From NCBI GenBank assembly GCA_021163205.1, contig JAGGXF010000038.1:1-39073 (forward strand): a stretch of DNA of 39,073 bases, read 5' to 3'. Shown here one piece after another: positions 8,720 through 17,915 of the stretch (within the stretch, counting starts at the first letter, position 1; each line of letters opens with the position of its first letter). The translations under genes were made by a program, and so were the position numbers. The stretch comes from Candidatus Aenigmatarchaeota archaeon. GTDB taxonomy: Archaea > Aenigmatarchaeota > Aenigmatarchaeia > GW2011-AR5 > JAGGXF01. Under the pieces are notes generated by a model. The model did no database searches, had not been told where the DNA came from, and saw only the letters and a list, made by a program, of their open reading frames with translations.

Positions 8720-8815
8720 TTTGAGCTATACATAACTTTTAAATATTTCTTTGTAATATTTCTGCTTACGACGAAACGTCGCAATGCCTCGGTAGCTCAA
8801 CGGTTAGAGCGTCTG

Positions 8816-8855
8816 TCAAAGTTTTAGAAAAAGTTTGATCAAAAGTTTGGGCGAA
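8816..8855 (+). other. tRNA-Thr intron 1 (30/31)
   Basis: BHB: CGTC(8810-8813):GGCG(8850-8853), 5' bulge TG^T (8814-8816), 3' bulge AA^A (8854-8856), inner helix CAAA:TTTG. Confidence 0.75.
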
Positions 8856-8862
8856 ACTTGTA

Positions 8863-8902
8863 TCTGATCTGTCGACCGGCCTCGCCGGAATGATAGCACG
8901 AG
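8863..8902 (+). other. tRNA-Thr intron 2 (37/38), relaxed BHB
   Basis: Outer TCTGA:TCAGA, central CTTG:CACG with one mismatch at U33, bulges TA^T and AG^A; internal hairpin CCGGC-CTC-GCCGG. Confidence 0.65.
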
Positions 8903-8991
8903 ATCAGAAGGTTGAGAGTTCAAATCTCTCCCGAGGCTTAGGTTGAAAAAATAGAATTTTAAAAGATTAAACAATTTGCGCTGTGATTTAA

Positions 8992-9318
8992 ATGACTGAA
9001 AATAAAAAACTGATTTTGAAGGGGATTTTAGAAAATATCGAAAAAACCGAAACTATATATGACCATGAGAAAGGGGGAAAAGAAAAAATTGGAGAATCAC
9101 CACCTGTGGTTATCGTTCTTAGAGGAATTTATAATCATTTAATTATTAGTACTCAGAATGGACAAAAAAAGGAATTTCTTTTTCCTGGACATGTTTCGTC
9201 GACTTCTGAGGGAAATCCAATTGAAATTTACGAAGAGGGGCATGGTAGTTTTGAAATTTTTGATTTAAAATTAAAAAAACATTACAAGAGTCTATTTATT
9301 TCACCCAAATCCATATGA
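8992..9318 (+). CDS. Hypothetical protein
   Basis: 108-aa ORF with plausible composition; no family recognised. Confidence 0.5.
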   Translation: MTENKKLILKGILENIEKTETIYDHEKGGKEKIGESPPVVIVLRGIYNHLIISTQNGQKKEFLFPGHVSSTSEGNPIEIYEEGHGSFEIFDLKLKKHYKSLFISPKSI

Positions 9319-9424
9319 AACACCGCATTAAACTTTCTAATGTCAGCCCAAAGAATTTTATAACAGGACAAATTCTCGTCGTTGACGACGTATATAAATT
9401 AAAATAGAAGGAGATTAATCTCGG

Positions 9425-9562
9425 TTAACCTCTATATACAGGCATTTTAGCTGTAGGTTTTTTACTAACCTCGTATGCGCGTCGTCCTAGTTTTTCTATT
9501 TTTTCTCGATTAAACCCATCATCTCCAAGACCAAAAAGTTCTCTAATGTTAACCATACTCAT
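9425..9562 (-). CDS. Small hypothetical protein, 45 aa (MSMVNIRELFGLGDDGFNREKIEKLGRRAYEVSKKPTAKMPVYRG)
   Basis: GGTGAT SD before ATG, TATA-like box upstream, protein-like composition. Confidence 0.5.
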   Translation of the reverse strand: MSMVNIRELFGLGDDGFNREKIEKLGRRAYEVSKKPTAKMPVYRG

Positions 9563-9726
9563 CACCATATAATTATTACTCACAAATAGTATATAAAGTT
9601 AACGTCTGTGTGGTAATAACAACTATGAGAAAACTATCTGGACTGCTGGCAACACGTATTTTTTAATATTTATCATACTATGTTATATGTTAACTCTTTC
9701 CCGCGTTTGCGTTTGTGTCGGAGTTA

Positions 9727-9744
9727 AACGTTACTATTAACGTT
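9727..9744. promoter_or_regulatory. Inverted repeat AACGTTA-CTAT-TAACGTT upstream of the ThyX-like gene
   Basis: 7-bp perfect arms, 4-nt loop, 30 nt upstream of the preferred GTG start. Confidence 0.4.
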
Positions 9745-9774
9745 GTCGTTTTATTTGTCGTGTGGGGTGTTGGT

Positions 9775-11406
9775 GTGTTTGACTCATTTACAGAAGAAGA
9801 GAAGGCAATTTTAGAGCCGTTTTTCACGAATCTTGATAAGGATGTCTTTGCGCTCAGAAACCTGCCAGAGGTTGTCAAGGGAGCGCTCTTCGCGCGATAC
9901 AGCAGGTCTGACAAAAGCCTGCGAAGGGTGTTGCTCGATGAATTTATAAAAAAACCTGAAATGGGATTCAAACAAATCGTTCGCATGCAGACTGATTCTG
10001 GCGTTGACCAGATAGTTGCGATACAAAAGGCTGAGGAATTCTACGAGCGTGTGCTTATCGGCTTTGGCGACGACTCTGTCGCAGAGCTTGGCGGCGCACA
10101 TCTCGCAGTTGAGAATATTTCCAATATAGCAACAAAGGTCATCGAAGACGCGCGCATAGGAATATGTCCACTCGAAAAATCCACGAGATATGTTTATTTT
10201 GACCAGAAGCCCGGTGGAAAATATATGTATTACCGCGACAAAGACATAATGGAATCACGCTTTGCTGATTTGTATATAAACACTATGGATATGCTATTTG
10301 ACACTTATTCAAGTTTCATAGAGCCAATGAGAAAATTCTTAATGGAGCGATTTCCAAACGAGGGAATGAGCGAGCGAGCCTACAAATCTACAATACGCGC
10401 AAAGGTGTGCGACATAATAAGGGTATTACTACCCACAGGGACACTCACAAATGTCGGATTATTTGGCAATGGACGAGCTTTCGATTATCTGCTCACAAAG
10501 ATGTATGCACATCCCATGCGAGAAATGCGGGATTTGGCAGCAGCAATGCAGGAAGAACTGAGAAAAGTTATACCTCCGTTTGTGAAGCGATGCAATGACG
10601 AAAAACACGGCAAACCGTATCAAGCATTTCTGCGAGACAAATGGACAATAGCAAAGCTTTCGAAGGAAATCTTGAGAGATGTAACAGAGGCAGATGACAA
10701 AGAAAGTCTCAGGCTTATTGATTATGACAAGGACGCCGAAACAAAAGTCGTGGCAGCTATACTCTATCCAATGTCATCATTACCAATGGCTAAGATTAGA
10801 GAAAAAGTGGCAAGAATGTCCAGTGCTGAGCGCAAGAAGGTGATTAATGCTTATGTTGCCGGTCGGACGAACAGGCGTCACAAGCCAGGAAGGGCATTTG
10901 AAAATGTTTATTACACATTTGACATCTTGGGAGATTATGGCATATACAGAGACATACAAAGGCATAGAATATTGACACAAGAAAGACAGCTGATAACCAC
11001 AAAACATGGCTATGATGTTCCGGTGGAAATAGAAGATGCTGACTTGGCTGACAAGTTTAGAGAAGCAATGGACGCTGCGGCTGTGGCATTTGAGAAGATT
11101 TCAATGGTCATGCCATTACAGGCGCAGTATGTCGTTCCTATGGGTTACAAGATCAGATGGTACATAACCATGAACCTTCGCGAAGCTTACCACTTGTGCG
11201 AACTGCGGACGTGCATGCAAGGTCATCCCACCTACAGAAAATTGGCACAAAATATCTACAAGAAAATAAAAGAGGTTCACCCCGTGCTGGCAGAAGGTAT
11301 GAAATTCGTGGATATGAACGACTATTCATTGGAAAGAAAAGAGGCTGAAAAGCGCATAGACAAAAAAATAGAAGAAATTAAAAGAAAGTATGGCTATCAG
11401 AAATAA
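9775..11406 (+). CDS. Two-domain ThyX-like (FAD-dependent thymidylate synthase superfamily) protein
   Basis: FARYSRSDKSLRRVLLDEF; second ThyX-like half with RHRILTQERQLITT and MNLREAYHLCELRTCMQGHPTYR; GTG 9775 with GGGGTG SD preferred. Confidence 0.75.
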   Translation: MFDSFTEEEKAILEPFFTNLDKDVFALRNLPEVVKGALFARYSRSDKSLRRVLLDEFIKKPEMGFKQIVRMQTDSGVDQIVAIQKAEEFYERVLIGFGDDSVAELGGAHLAVENISNIATKVIEDARIGICPLEKSTRYVYFDQKPGGKYMYYRDKDIMESRFADLYINTMDMLFDTYSSFIEPMRKFLMERFPNEGMSERAYKSTIRAKVCDIIRVLLPTGTLTNVGLFGNGRAFDYLLTKMYAHPMREMRDLAAAMQEELRKVIPPFVKRCNDEKHGKPYQAFLRDKWTIAKLSKEILRDVTEADDKESLRLIDYDKDAETKVVAAILYPMSSLPMAKIREKVARMSSAERKKVINAYVAGRTNRRHKPGRAFENVYYTFDILGDYGIYRDIQRHRILTQERQLITTKHGYDVPVEIEDADLADKFREAMDAAAVAFEKISMVMPLQAQYVVPMGYKIRWYITMNLREAYHLCELRTCMQGHPTYRKLAQNIYKKIKEVHPVLAEGMKFVDMNDYSLERKEAEKRIDKKIEEIKRKYGYQK

Positions 11407-11587
11407 CCAGAGCAATAGAAGCAGAAACTCTTTTTATTCCATGTTATCGTTTGGCATGCGGGAGCGCGCAAAACATTCAGTCTTTAAATATCTTTCTGAT
11501 TAAAATAGATTTATAAAAATTATTCGGAACGTAGAATGAATATGAGTTATAAAAACCTAGCAAATAATTCTTTTTGAGGGTGGTAGA

Positions 11588-12295
11588 ATGGAAATACCCA
11601 TGAGTGAGCACATGGCATATGATCGAGCAATTGTTGTCTTCTCTCCTGAAGGACGTTTGTATCAGGTAGAATACGCAAGACAGGCTGTTGACAAGGCAAC
11701 AACAACTCTTGGTATCGTATTCAAAAATGGTGTTGCGCTTGTTGCTACAAAAATAATACCAGAATTAAGTGTTCAAGCAACATCAGAAAAAATATTTAAG
11801 ATAGATGAACACATAGGAGCCGCAACTTGTGGCTTAATAGCGGACTCGCGAGTTCTTATAGATTTTGCGCGCATACAAGCCCAAATAAATAGAATAACTT
11901 ATAACGAGCCAATTGAAATCAGGGCACTTGTCAAAGAGATTGGAGATAGGAAGCAGATATTTACACAATACGCGGGCATAAGGCCGTATGGTGTTTCTCT
12001 TCTGATAGGGGGGATGGACGGCAAGCCCCACTTGTACGAAACAGACCCATCTGGCACAATAAGAGAATGGAAGGCACACGTCATCGGGCGAGGAGCCGAT
12101 GCTGGAAGAAAGGTGTTAATAAAAAAATACAAAGAAAACATCAACAAGGAAGATGCGATAAAACTTGGTCTAGAAGCCCTGAAAGCTGCGAAGGAAAATC
12201 TTACGCCGAAATCAGTCGAAATTGGCATTGTCGAAGATAAAAAATTCAATATGCTGGGCACAGAAGAAGTTAAGAAGTTTCTGAAGATGAAGTAA
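11588..12295 (+). CDS. psmA: Proteasome alpha subunit
   Basis: YDRAIVVFSPEGRLYQVEYARQAVDKATTTLGI. Confidence 0.97.
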   Translation: MEIPMSEHMAYDRAIVVFSPEGRLYQVEYARQAVDKATTTLGIVFKNGVALVATKIIPELSVQATSEKIFKIDEHIGAATCGLIADSRVLIDFARIQAQINRITYNEPIEIRALVKEIGDRKQIFTQYAGIRPYGVSLLIGGMDGKPHLYETDPSGTIREWKAHVIGRGADAGRKVLIKKYKENINKEDAIKLGLEALKAAKENLTPKSVEIGIVEDKKFNMLGTEEVKKFLKMK

Positions 12296-12598
12296 ATACA
12301 GTGCTTTTATTTATCTATAGGTTATGACTGCCTGAACCATAAACACGATATAAATACCGGTTGTATAGAAGTTCTTTTGGCAGTTTATTTTTGATGGGCA
12401 CATGAAGATGGGATGAAACTAAAAATGCTGTACTGCCTATTATCTTTTCATCTCTGCAGGTCTTCAATGACTTAATCTTTCCCAGATAGCAGGCTAGATG
12501 AACACCCATGATAAAGAACCGAGCAGTTTAAATATATTTCTTTTTAATATAATCTAGTATTTGATGTACTTGCGCTGAAAAAGTACGTAGAATATAAC

Positions 12599-13312
12599 AT
12601 GTACCGTATTTACGTGATTACAATGGTTACTGTTGACGAAGCTGTTATAGCCAGATTGACAAAAGGAGATAAACACTTTGAAATACTTGTAGACCCTGAA
12701 ATGGCTTATGCATTCAAGGAAGGCAAACCTGTTTCTATACAAAAGATGCTAGCTGTGAATGAAGTCTATTCTGATTCTCATAAGGGGTTGAGAGTATCAC
12801 CTGAAAATCTTCAAAAGGTTTTTGGTACAAGCGATGTAATTGAAGTCGCAAAACAGATTCTTGAACATGGTGACATTCAGCTGACCACAGAATTCAAAAG
12901 AAAAAGACTGGAAGAAATAAAAAAGCAAATTGCAGCTCTCATATCCAAAACTTCATTTGACCCAAAGACTAAAAATCCCCATCCGCCAGAAAGAATATTG
13001 AACGCAATGGAGCAAGCAAGAATCCACATAACGCTCGACCCACCAGAAAGTCAAATAGAAAATGTTATAAAAGCAATAAGACCAATTCTTCCGATATCAA
13101 CAGATAAAATAAAAATCGAGCTAATGGTACCATCACAGTACACGGGACACGCATACGGTGTAATCAAAAGCTTGACAAATGTTGAGAAAGAAAAATGGAA
13201 TCAAGATGGCTCACTTCACGTGGTTGTTTCTGTAACAGCTGGGCTAAAGATGGAATTTTACGACAAGATTAATCATATTACTCATGGTGATGTCGATATA
13301 AAGGAGTTGTGA
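12599..13312 (+). CDS. Ribosome maturation protein SBDS/SDO1
   Basis: MVTVDEAVIARLTKGDKHFEILVDPEMAYAFKEGK...; exosome neighbourhood. Confidence 0.95.
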   Translation: MYRIYVITMVTVDEAVIARLTKGDKHFEILVDPEMAYAFKEGKPVSIQKMLAVNEVYSDSHKGLRVSPENLQKVFGTSDVIEVAKQILEHGDIQLTTEFKRKRLEEIKKQIAALISKTSFDPKTKNPHPPERILNAMEQARIHITLDPPESQIENVIKAIRPILPISTDKIKIELMVPSQYTGHAYGVIKSLTNVEKEKWNQDGSLHVVVSVTAGLKMEFYDKINHITHGDVDIKEL

Positions 13313-13353
13313 TGATTTTACTCAATTCGCGTGAAATTATAGGAGGATTGAAT

Positions 13354-14040
13354 ATGGCAGAAAGAGAACTTGTCATTCCGGGAGACCTTCTTGGAGAGGG
13401 GATTGCTGGATCAGGAACATATATGGAAAATGGAAAAATTTATGCAAGCGTGCTTGGACTAGCAGAAAGAAAAGACAAACTAATTTTTGTCATCCCTCTA
13501 AATGGCATATATAGTCCAAAGACAGGAGACGGTGTTATAGGGAAGATAGAAGACGTCGCATTCTCTCATTGGATTGTCAACATAAACTCCCCTTACTTTG
13601 GCGTCTTGCCACTTAATGAGGCGGTGACAGATTTTGTTGACTTGACAAAAACAGACTTGACAAAATACTTTAACTACGATGACATAATATTCGCAAAAAT
13701 TTCCAATGTCACAAAGACCAAGTCTGTTCAGCTCACAATGAAAGATAGAAAGTGTAGAAAGCTCTACGGTGGCCGACTAATAAAAATAACACCGGCAAAG
13801 GTTCCGCGTGTGATTGGAAAAGGCGGCTCAATGGTAGAAATGATTAAAAAATATACAGGATGCCAGATAGTTGTTGGACAAAATGGAATTGTCTGGATCA
13901 AAGGAGAGAAAGAAGACCTGGCAATAGAAGCGATACAATGTATAGAAGAGAAGTCGCACACAACTGGGCTTACAGACAAGATAAAAGAAATGCTAGAAAA
14001 TGAGGAAGGTGGTAATAATGGAACAAAAGCTAATAGTTGA
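13354..14040 (+). CDS. rrp4: Exosome RNA-binding subunit Rrp4
   Basis: S1/KH layout (VPRVIGKGGSMVEMIKKYTGCQIVVGQNGIVWIKG); AGGAGG before ATG 13354. Confidence 0.95.
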   Translation: MAERELVIPGDLLGEGIAGSGTYMENGKIYASVLGLAERKDKLIFVIPLNGIYSPKTGDGVIGKIEDVAFSHWIVNINSPYFGVLPLNEAVTDFVDLTKTDLTKYFNYDDIIFAKISNVTKTKSVQLTMKDRKCRKLYGGRLIKITPAKVPRVIGKGGSMVEMIKKYTGCQIVVGQNGIVWIKGEKEDLAIEAIQCIEEKSHTTGLTDKIKEMLENEEGGNNGTKANS

Positions 14041-14725
14041 TGGTAAAAGACTTGATGGAAGAGCACTCGACCAGCTTAGACCAATAGAGGCAAGGGCGGG
14101 GGTTCTTAAAAATGCGAATGGTTCTGCTTATTTTCGCATAGGAAAAACAATAGCAGTAGCTGGTATCTTTGGACCGAGAGAGGTGCACCCAAAACACATG
14201 GAAGAAGCTGAAACAGCTATCTTAAGATGCAAATACAACATGGCATCATTCTCGACAACAGAGAGGAATAGGCCGGGCCCAAGCAGACGCTCGAAAGAAA
14301 TATCCAAAGTTATGCGAGAAGCACTAATGCCTGTGCTATTCCTAGAAAATTTTCCGAAATCAGCTATAGACCTTCATGTGGAGATTTTGCAAGCAGATGC
14401 GTCAACCAGATGCGCGGCAATAAACGCTGCCTCTATAGCGCTGGCAGATGCTGGCATACCTATGAAAGATCTCATAGCCAGCTGTTCTGTTGGTATTGTT
14501 GAGGGACATATCGTGCTAGATGTTGCAGGAAAAGAAGACACAGAAGGTGATGTAGATTTGCCTATAGCGTATTATCCGAAACGCGACCTTATAACGTTAT
14601 TGCAAATGGATGGGATGGTTACGAAAGAGCAACTCAAGCAACTTTTAGAACTTGCAAAAAAAGGCGCTATGAAAATATATGAGATTCAGAGACAGGCGCT
14701 GAAGAGCAAATATATGGAGGAATGA
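14018..14725 (+). CDS. rrp41: Exosome 3'-5' exoribonuclease subunit Rrp41
   Basis: RPIEARAGVLKNANGSAYFRIGKTIAVAGIFGPREVHPKH; RNase PH fold. Confidence 0.96.
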   Translation: MEQKLIVDGKRLDGRALDQLRPIEARAGVLKNANGSAYFRIGKTIAVAGIFGPREVHPKHMEEAETAILRCKYNMASFSTTERNRPGPSRRSKEISKVMREALMPVLFLENFPKSAIDLHVEILQADASTRCAAINAASIALADAGIPMKDLIASCSVGIVEGHIVLDVAGKEDTEGDVDLPIAYYPKRDLITLLQMDGMVTKEQLKQLLELAKKGAMKIYEIQRQALKSKYMEE

Positions 14726-14729
14726 TATC

Positions 14730-15521
14730 ATGATATCTATAGACCCTGATGTAATAAAAGAGCTTGCAGATAAAGGGCTGAGGATTGACAGGCGGGCTTT
14801 TGATGAATATAGACCCATAAAAATAGAAACCGGGGTAATAGAAAAAGCGGAAGGTTCTGCAAAAGTAGAGCTGGGCGGAACGAAAGTTATTGCAGGAGTA
14901 AAAATGGAAGTTGGTGAGCCTTTTCCCGACAGCCCAGATGAAGGTGTTCTCATAACCAATGCTGAATTCTTGGCTTTTGCCCACCAAGAATTTGAAGAAG
15001 GGCCACCAAACGAAGATTCCATAGAGCTAGCTCGCGTGGTTGATAGAGCTATACGTGAATCAAAAGCAATTAACTTCAAGAAGCTTTGTATAGAAGAAGG
15101 CAAGAAGGTCTGGATGATCTTCATAGATATAGACATACTTGACCATGATGGAAACCTGATTGATGCCGCATCTCTTGCAGCCATAGCGGCACTTCTCAAC
15201 GCAAAATTTCCAAAGCTTGAAATTGTGGAAGAGGGCGACGAGAAGAAATATACGATAGATTATGAGCAGAAAACAGACCCACTTCCTATAGAGCAGAGAC
15301 CGATTACGATAACAGCTGCGAAGATAAACGGAAAAATTCTTCTTGACCCGAATATAGCTGAAGAAAGTGCAGTAGAAGGAGAAGTCAGCATGGGTGTCAC
15401 AGACAACATGATCGCATCAATACAAAAATCATCACCCGGGGGATTCACCATAGAAGAAATAAATCGCATTGCTGAAATATCTCTGAAAAAAGCAGCAGAG
15501 ATTCGTGGTCTCTTAAAATAA
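14730..15521 (+). CDS. rrp42: Exosome subunit Rrp42
   Basis: RNase PH-like; GLRIDRRAFDEYRPIKIETGVIEKAEGSAKVELGGTKVIAGVKMEVGEPFPDSPDEG. Confidence 0.95.
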   Translation: MISIDPDVIKELADKGLRIDRRAFDEYRPIKIETGVIEKAEGSAKVELGGTKVIAGVKMEVGEPFPDSPDEGVLITNAEFLAFAHQEFEEGPPNEDSIELARVVDRAIRESKAINFKKLCIEEGKKVWMIFIDIDILDHDGNLIDAASLAAIAALLNAKFPKLEIVEEGDEKKYTIDYEQKTDPLPIEQRPITITAAKINGKILLDPNIAEESAVEGEVSMGVTDNMIASIQKSSPGGFTIEEINRIAEISLKKAAEIRGLLK

Positions 15522-15588
15522 CTATAATACAAGCGCTAACCTTTCTTCTTTTTTATTTTTAAAACATCTTCAAATTAGCGGAGGTTGT

Positions 15589-16500
15589 ATGAAAAACGTA
15601 GAAGAACTTGTTAGAGCTGTTGTGCAAAGTGGCGCGAAAAAAATCTTTTTGCAATTGCCTGAAGGGCTCAAAACTTATATGACGGACATAGTTTGGGCGC
15701 TGAACAACGTGGGAATTGATTGTGTGGTCTCGGCAGAGCCTTGCTACGGCGCATGCGACCTCCGGGACAAGGAAGCTGAGATGCTCGATTGCGAGCTGCT
15801 CGTGCATGTTGGACATAATAAATTTTACAAAGCCATAAAAACGTGCCTGCCTGTTTTATACTTCACATGGCCAGTGTCAATTGAAAAAGATAAAATAGAA
15901 AAGATTCTGGAAAAGGAAATAAAAAAAATAAAGCAGAAAAGGATTGGTTTGGTTACTACTGTGCAACATCTTGACAACCTCGATGAAATCGTTGCTATGC
16001 TGAAAGAGTTGAAGAAGGAACCAATTGTGGGTGGGCAAATACTTGGTTGCTGGACGCGAAATGCCAAGAAAATAGATGCGCTAGTTGACTGTTTCCTCTT
16101 TGTTGGCTCTGGTATTTTTCATCCATTAGCAATCGAAACAGAAAAGCCTATTTTTATAATGGACCTTGAAAAAGGCGAAATCAGAAACATAGAACAAGAA
16201 AGACTAGAAGCAAGAAAACGAAAAATGGCGAGAATAGAGAAAGCCAAGGATGCAGAAATGTTCGGAATACTTATATCGATGAAACCTGGCCAGGTAGCCA
16301 CAAAAAAGGATATGGAAAAGATTAAAAAACTTTTAAAAGCTAAAAATAAGAAGTTTATTTTCATAGAGATGAACAACATAACCAGCGACAAGCTTCTTGG
16401 CATAAAGGTCGACGCATTCGTGAACACCGCCTGCCCCAGAATTGCTGAAAATAAATTTGAGAAACCCGTTGTAAACATGGATGAGCTGGACATGTTATGA
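15589..16500 (+). CDS. dph2: Diphthamide biosynthesis enzyme Dph2
   Basis: Conserved Cys motifs (ADP-like EPCYGACD, LGCWTRNA, NTACPRIA). Confidence 0.9.
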   Translation: MKNVEELVRAVVQSGAKKIFLQLPEGLKTYMTDIVWALNNVGIDCVVSAEPCYGACDLRDKEAEMLDCELLVHVGHNKFYKAIKTCLPVLYFTWPVSIEKDKIEKILEKEIKKIKQKRIGLVTTVQHLDNLDEIVAMLKELKKEPIVGGQILGCWTRNAKKIDALVDCFLFVGSGIFHPLAIETEKPIFIMDLEKGEIRNIEQERLEARKRKMARIEKAKDAEMFGILISMKPGQVATKKDMEKIKKLLKAKNKKFIFIEMNNITSDKLLGIKVDAFVNTACPRIAENKFEKPVVNMDELDML

Positions 16501-16527
16501 AACTCTATGCAAATCGTGGAGGTAATT

Positions 16528-16800
16528 ATGATGAAGATCAATATTATTGAAAATACAAAGGGAAAGCTCAAACTTGAGGTGGATACTGATCTTGCTTTTT
16601 TGAACCTTCTAAATGATTATCTGTGGAGAATAAAAGATGTTGACATAGCTGCTTTTACGAGGAAACATCCTTATATTGCCACGCCTGAGATTATGGTTAA
16701 GTCGCGCAACCCGAAAAAGTCTTTATTGAATGCTGTGAAAAAAATAAAGCTCGATGTAACATCTCTGAAAAAGCAGGCTGAACGCGACCTTGCAGAGTAA
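16528..16800 (+). CDS. rpoL: DNA-directed RNA polymerase subunit L
   Basis: NLLNDYLWRIKDVDIAAFTRKHPYIATPEIMVKSRNPKKSLLNAVKKI. Confidence 0.88.
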   Translation: MMKINIIENTKGKLKLEVDTDLAFLNLLNDYLWRIKDVDIAAFTRKHPYIATPEIMVKSRNPKKSLLNAVKKIKLDVTSLKKQAERDLAE

Positions 16801-16855
16801 GGGCAAATGATGCAAACTGGCTGGCCAATAAATATTTTATTTGAAAGTGTTTGCT

Positions 16856-17329
16856 ATGACAACCATAAAGGACGATGTTAAAGAGATTGCTATTGCCATT
16901 GTTGTTGCAATAATTTTTTATTACACGCTTGGGCTCTTGCTCCATACAGATTTACCAATAGTTTCTGTGTATTCTGATTCGATGCTGCCCATTCTTCATC
17001 GTGGCGATCTTTTGCTGTGTAGCAACTGGGGAGAAAAAAACAAGGGTGATGTTATTATATATATAAATCCAAAGATAGGGTACCCAATTGTCCACAGGAT
17101 AGTGTCTGTAGAAGAAAACGGCTTCATTACCAAGGGTGATCACAATGCGCGCACAGACCAGGAAGGTTTTGGTATCAGCCCTGTGACAGAAAACCAGATT
17201 AAGGGAAAAGTCCTGTTTGGTGTTCCGCTCCTCGGCTATCCAAGATTGTTTATAGACAGTCCCGCCAGGTTTATTCGTTGCGATATTCTTGGTGTTTTCT
17301 TTTCAACATGCGGCTCTCTACGAGTGTGA
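16856..17329 (+). CDS. Archaeal/ER-type signal peptidase I (S26)
   Basis: VYSDSMLPILHRGDLLL, GYPIVHRIVSVEE, KGDHNARTD. Confidence 0.85.
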   Translation: MTTIKDDVKEIAIAIVVAIIFYYTLGLLLHTDLPIVSVYSDSMLPILHRGDLLLCSNWGEKNKGDVIIYINPKIGYPIVHRIVSVEENGFITKGDHNARTDQEGFGISPVTENQIKGKVLFGVPLLGYPRLFIDSPARFIRCDILGVFFSTCGSLRV

Positions 17330-17465
17330 AGGTTTAAGAAGTTTTGCTTTCTTATTTTATGGAAAAGTATGACAAATGCGTCACACCAATCGTTGATTAA
17401 CGTTATAATATATTTAAAAAGTTTTTTGTTCAAAAGGAAGAGTGCATAATTTGGTTGGTGTCTTG

Positions 17466-17795
17466 ATGGTAGAGTTTTGTGAAAAATGCGGTTCCATAAT
17501 GGTTCCTGTTAAAACAAAAGATGGTAAAGGTAACTATCTTCTTTGTAGAAAATGTGGACATAAAGCATACAAATCTGTGAAGAGCTTTAAAATAACAGAA
17601 ACCATGAAAAAAAGAGAAAAAGTTACTGTTGTTGATAAAGATTTCACAACACTTCCAACAACGACAAAAATGTGCCCAAAGTGCGAGAATATGAAAGCGT
17701 TCTACTGGGTGCAGCAGACGCGCTCCATGGACGAGCCACCTACCCAGTTCTTCAAGTGCACGAAGTGCGGCTACACCTGGCGAGAGTACAAATAG
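17466..17795 (+). CDS. tfs: Transcription factor S (TFIIS-like)
   Basis: MVEFCEKCGSIMVPVK...MCPKCENMKAFYWVQQTRSMDEPPTQFFKCTKCGYTWREYK. Confidence 0.95.
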   Translation: MVEFCEKCGSIMVPVKTKDGKGNYLLCRKCGHKAYKSVKSFKITETMKKREKVTVVDKDFTTLPTTTKMCPKCENMKAFYWVQQTRSMDEPPTQFFKCTKCGYTWREYK

Positions 17796-17915
17796 GTAAT
17801 CTTTAAGAAGGTGTGCCGGTGCGCTGTTTCTCGGTTTTCTTCTTAAGATTTGTTACTGCTATGGCAACATATGATAATTATATAATTTTCTGATAAAAGA
17901 TAATAAGGTGATAAA

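Larger units (their letters stand above)
8786..8938 (+). tRNA. tRNA-Thr(UGU) with two putative 40-nt introns (8816-8855 at 30/31; 8863-8902 at 37/38)
   Basis: Acceptor GCCTCGG/CCGAGGC, D arm GCTC/GAGC, T arm GAGAG-TTCAAAT-CTCTC; splicing gives TCTGA-CTTGTAA-TCAGA and a 73-nt cloverleaf with U73. Confidence 0.82.

Noticed and set aside
8811-8830. Single-intron model for the tRNA at 8786
   Set aside because: The sequence directly after TCTG gives no U33 or sensible anticodon; the two-intron model restores a 73-nt tRNA-Thr and explains a BHB
14645-15199. 184-aa minus-strand ORF, the longest antisense ORF in the exosome block
   Set aside because: Opposite rrp42; low-complexity Ser-rich composition typical of antisense frames of coding DNA
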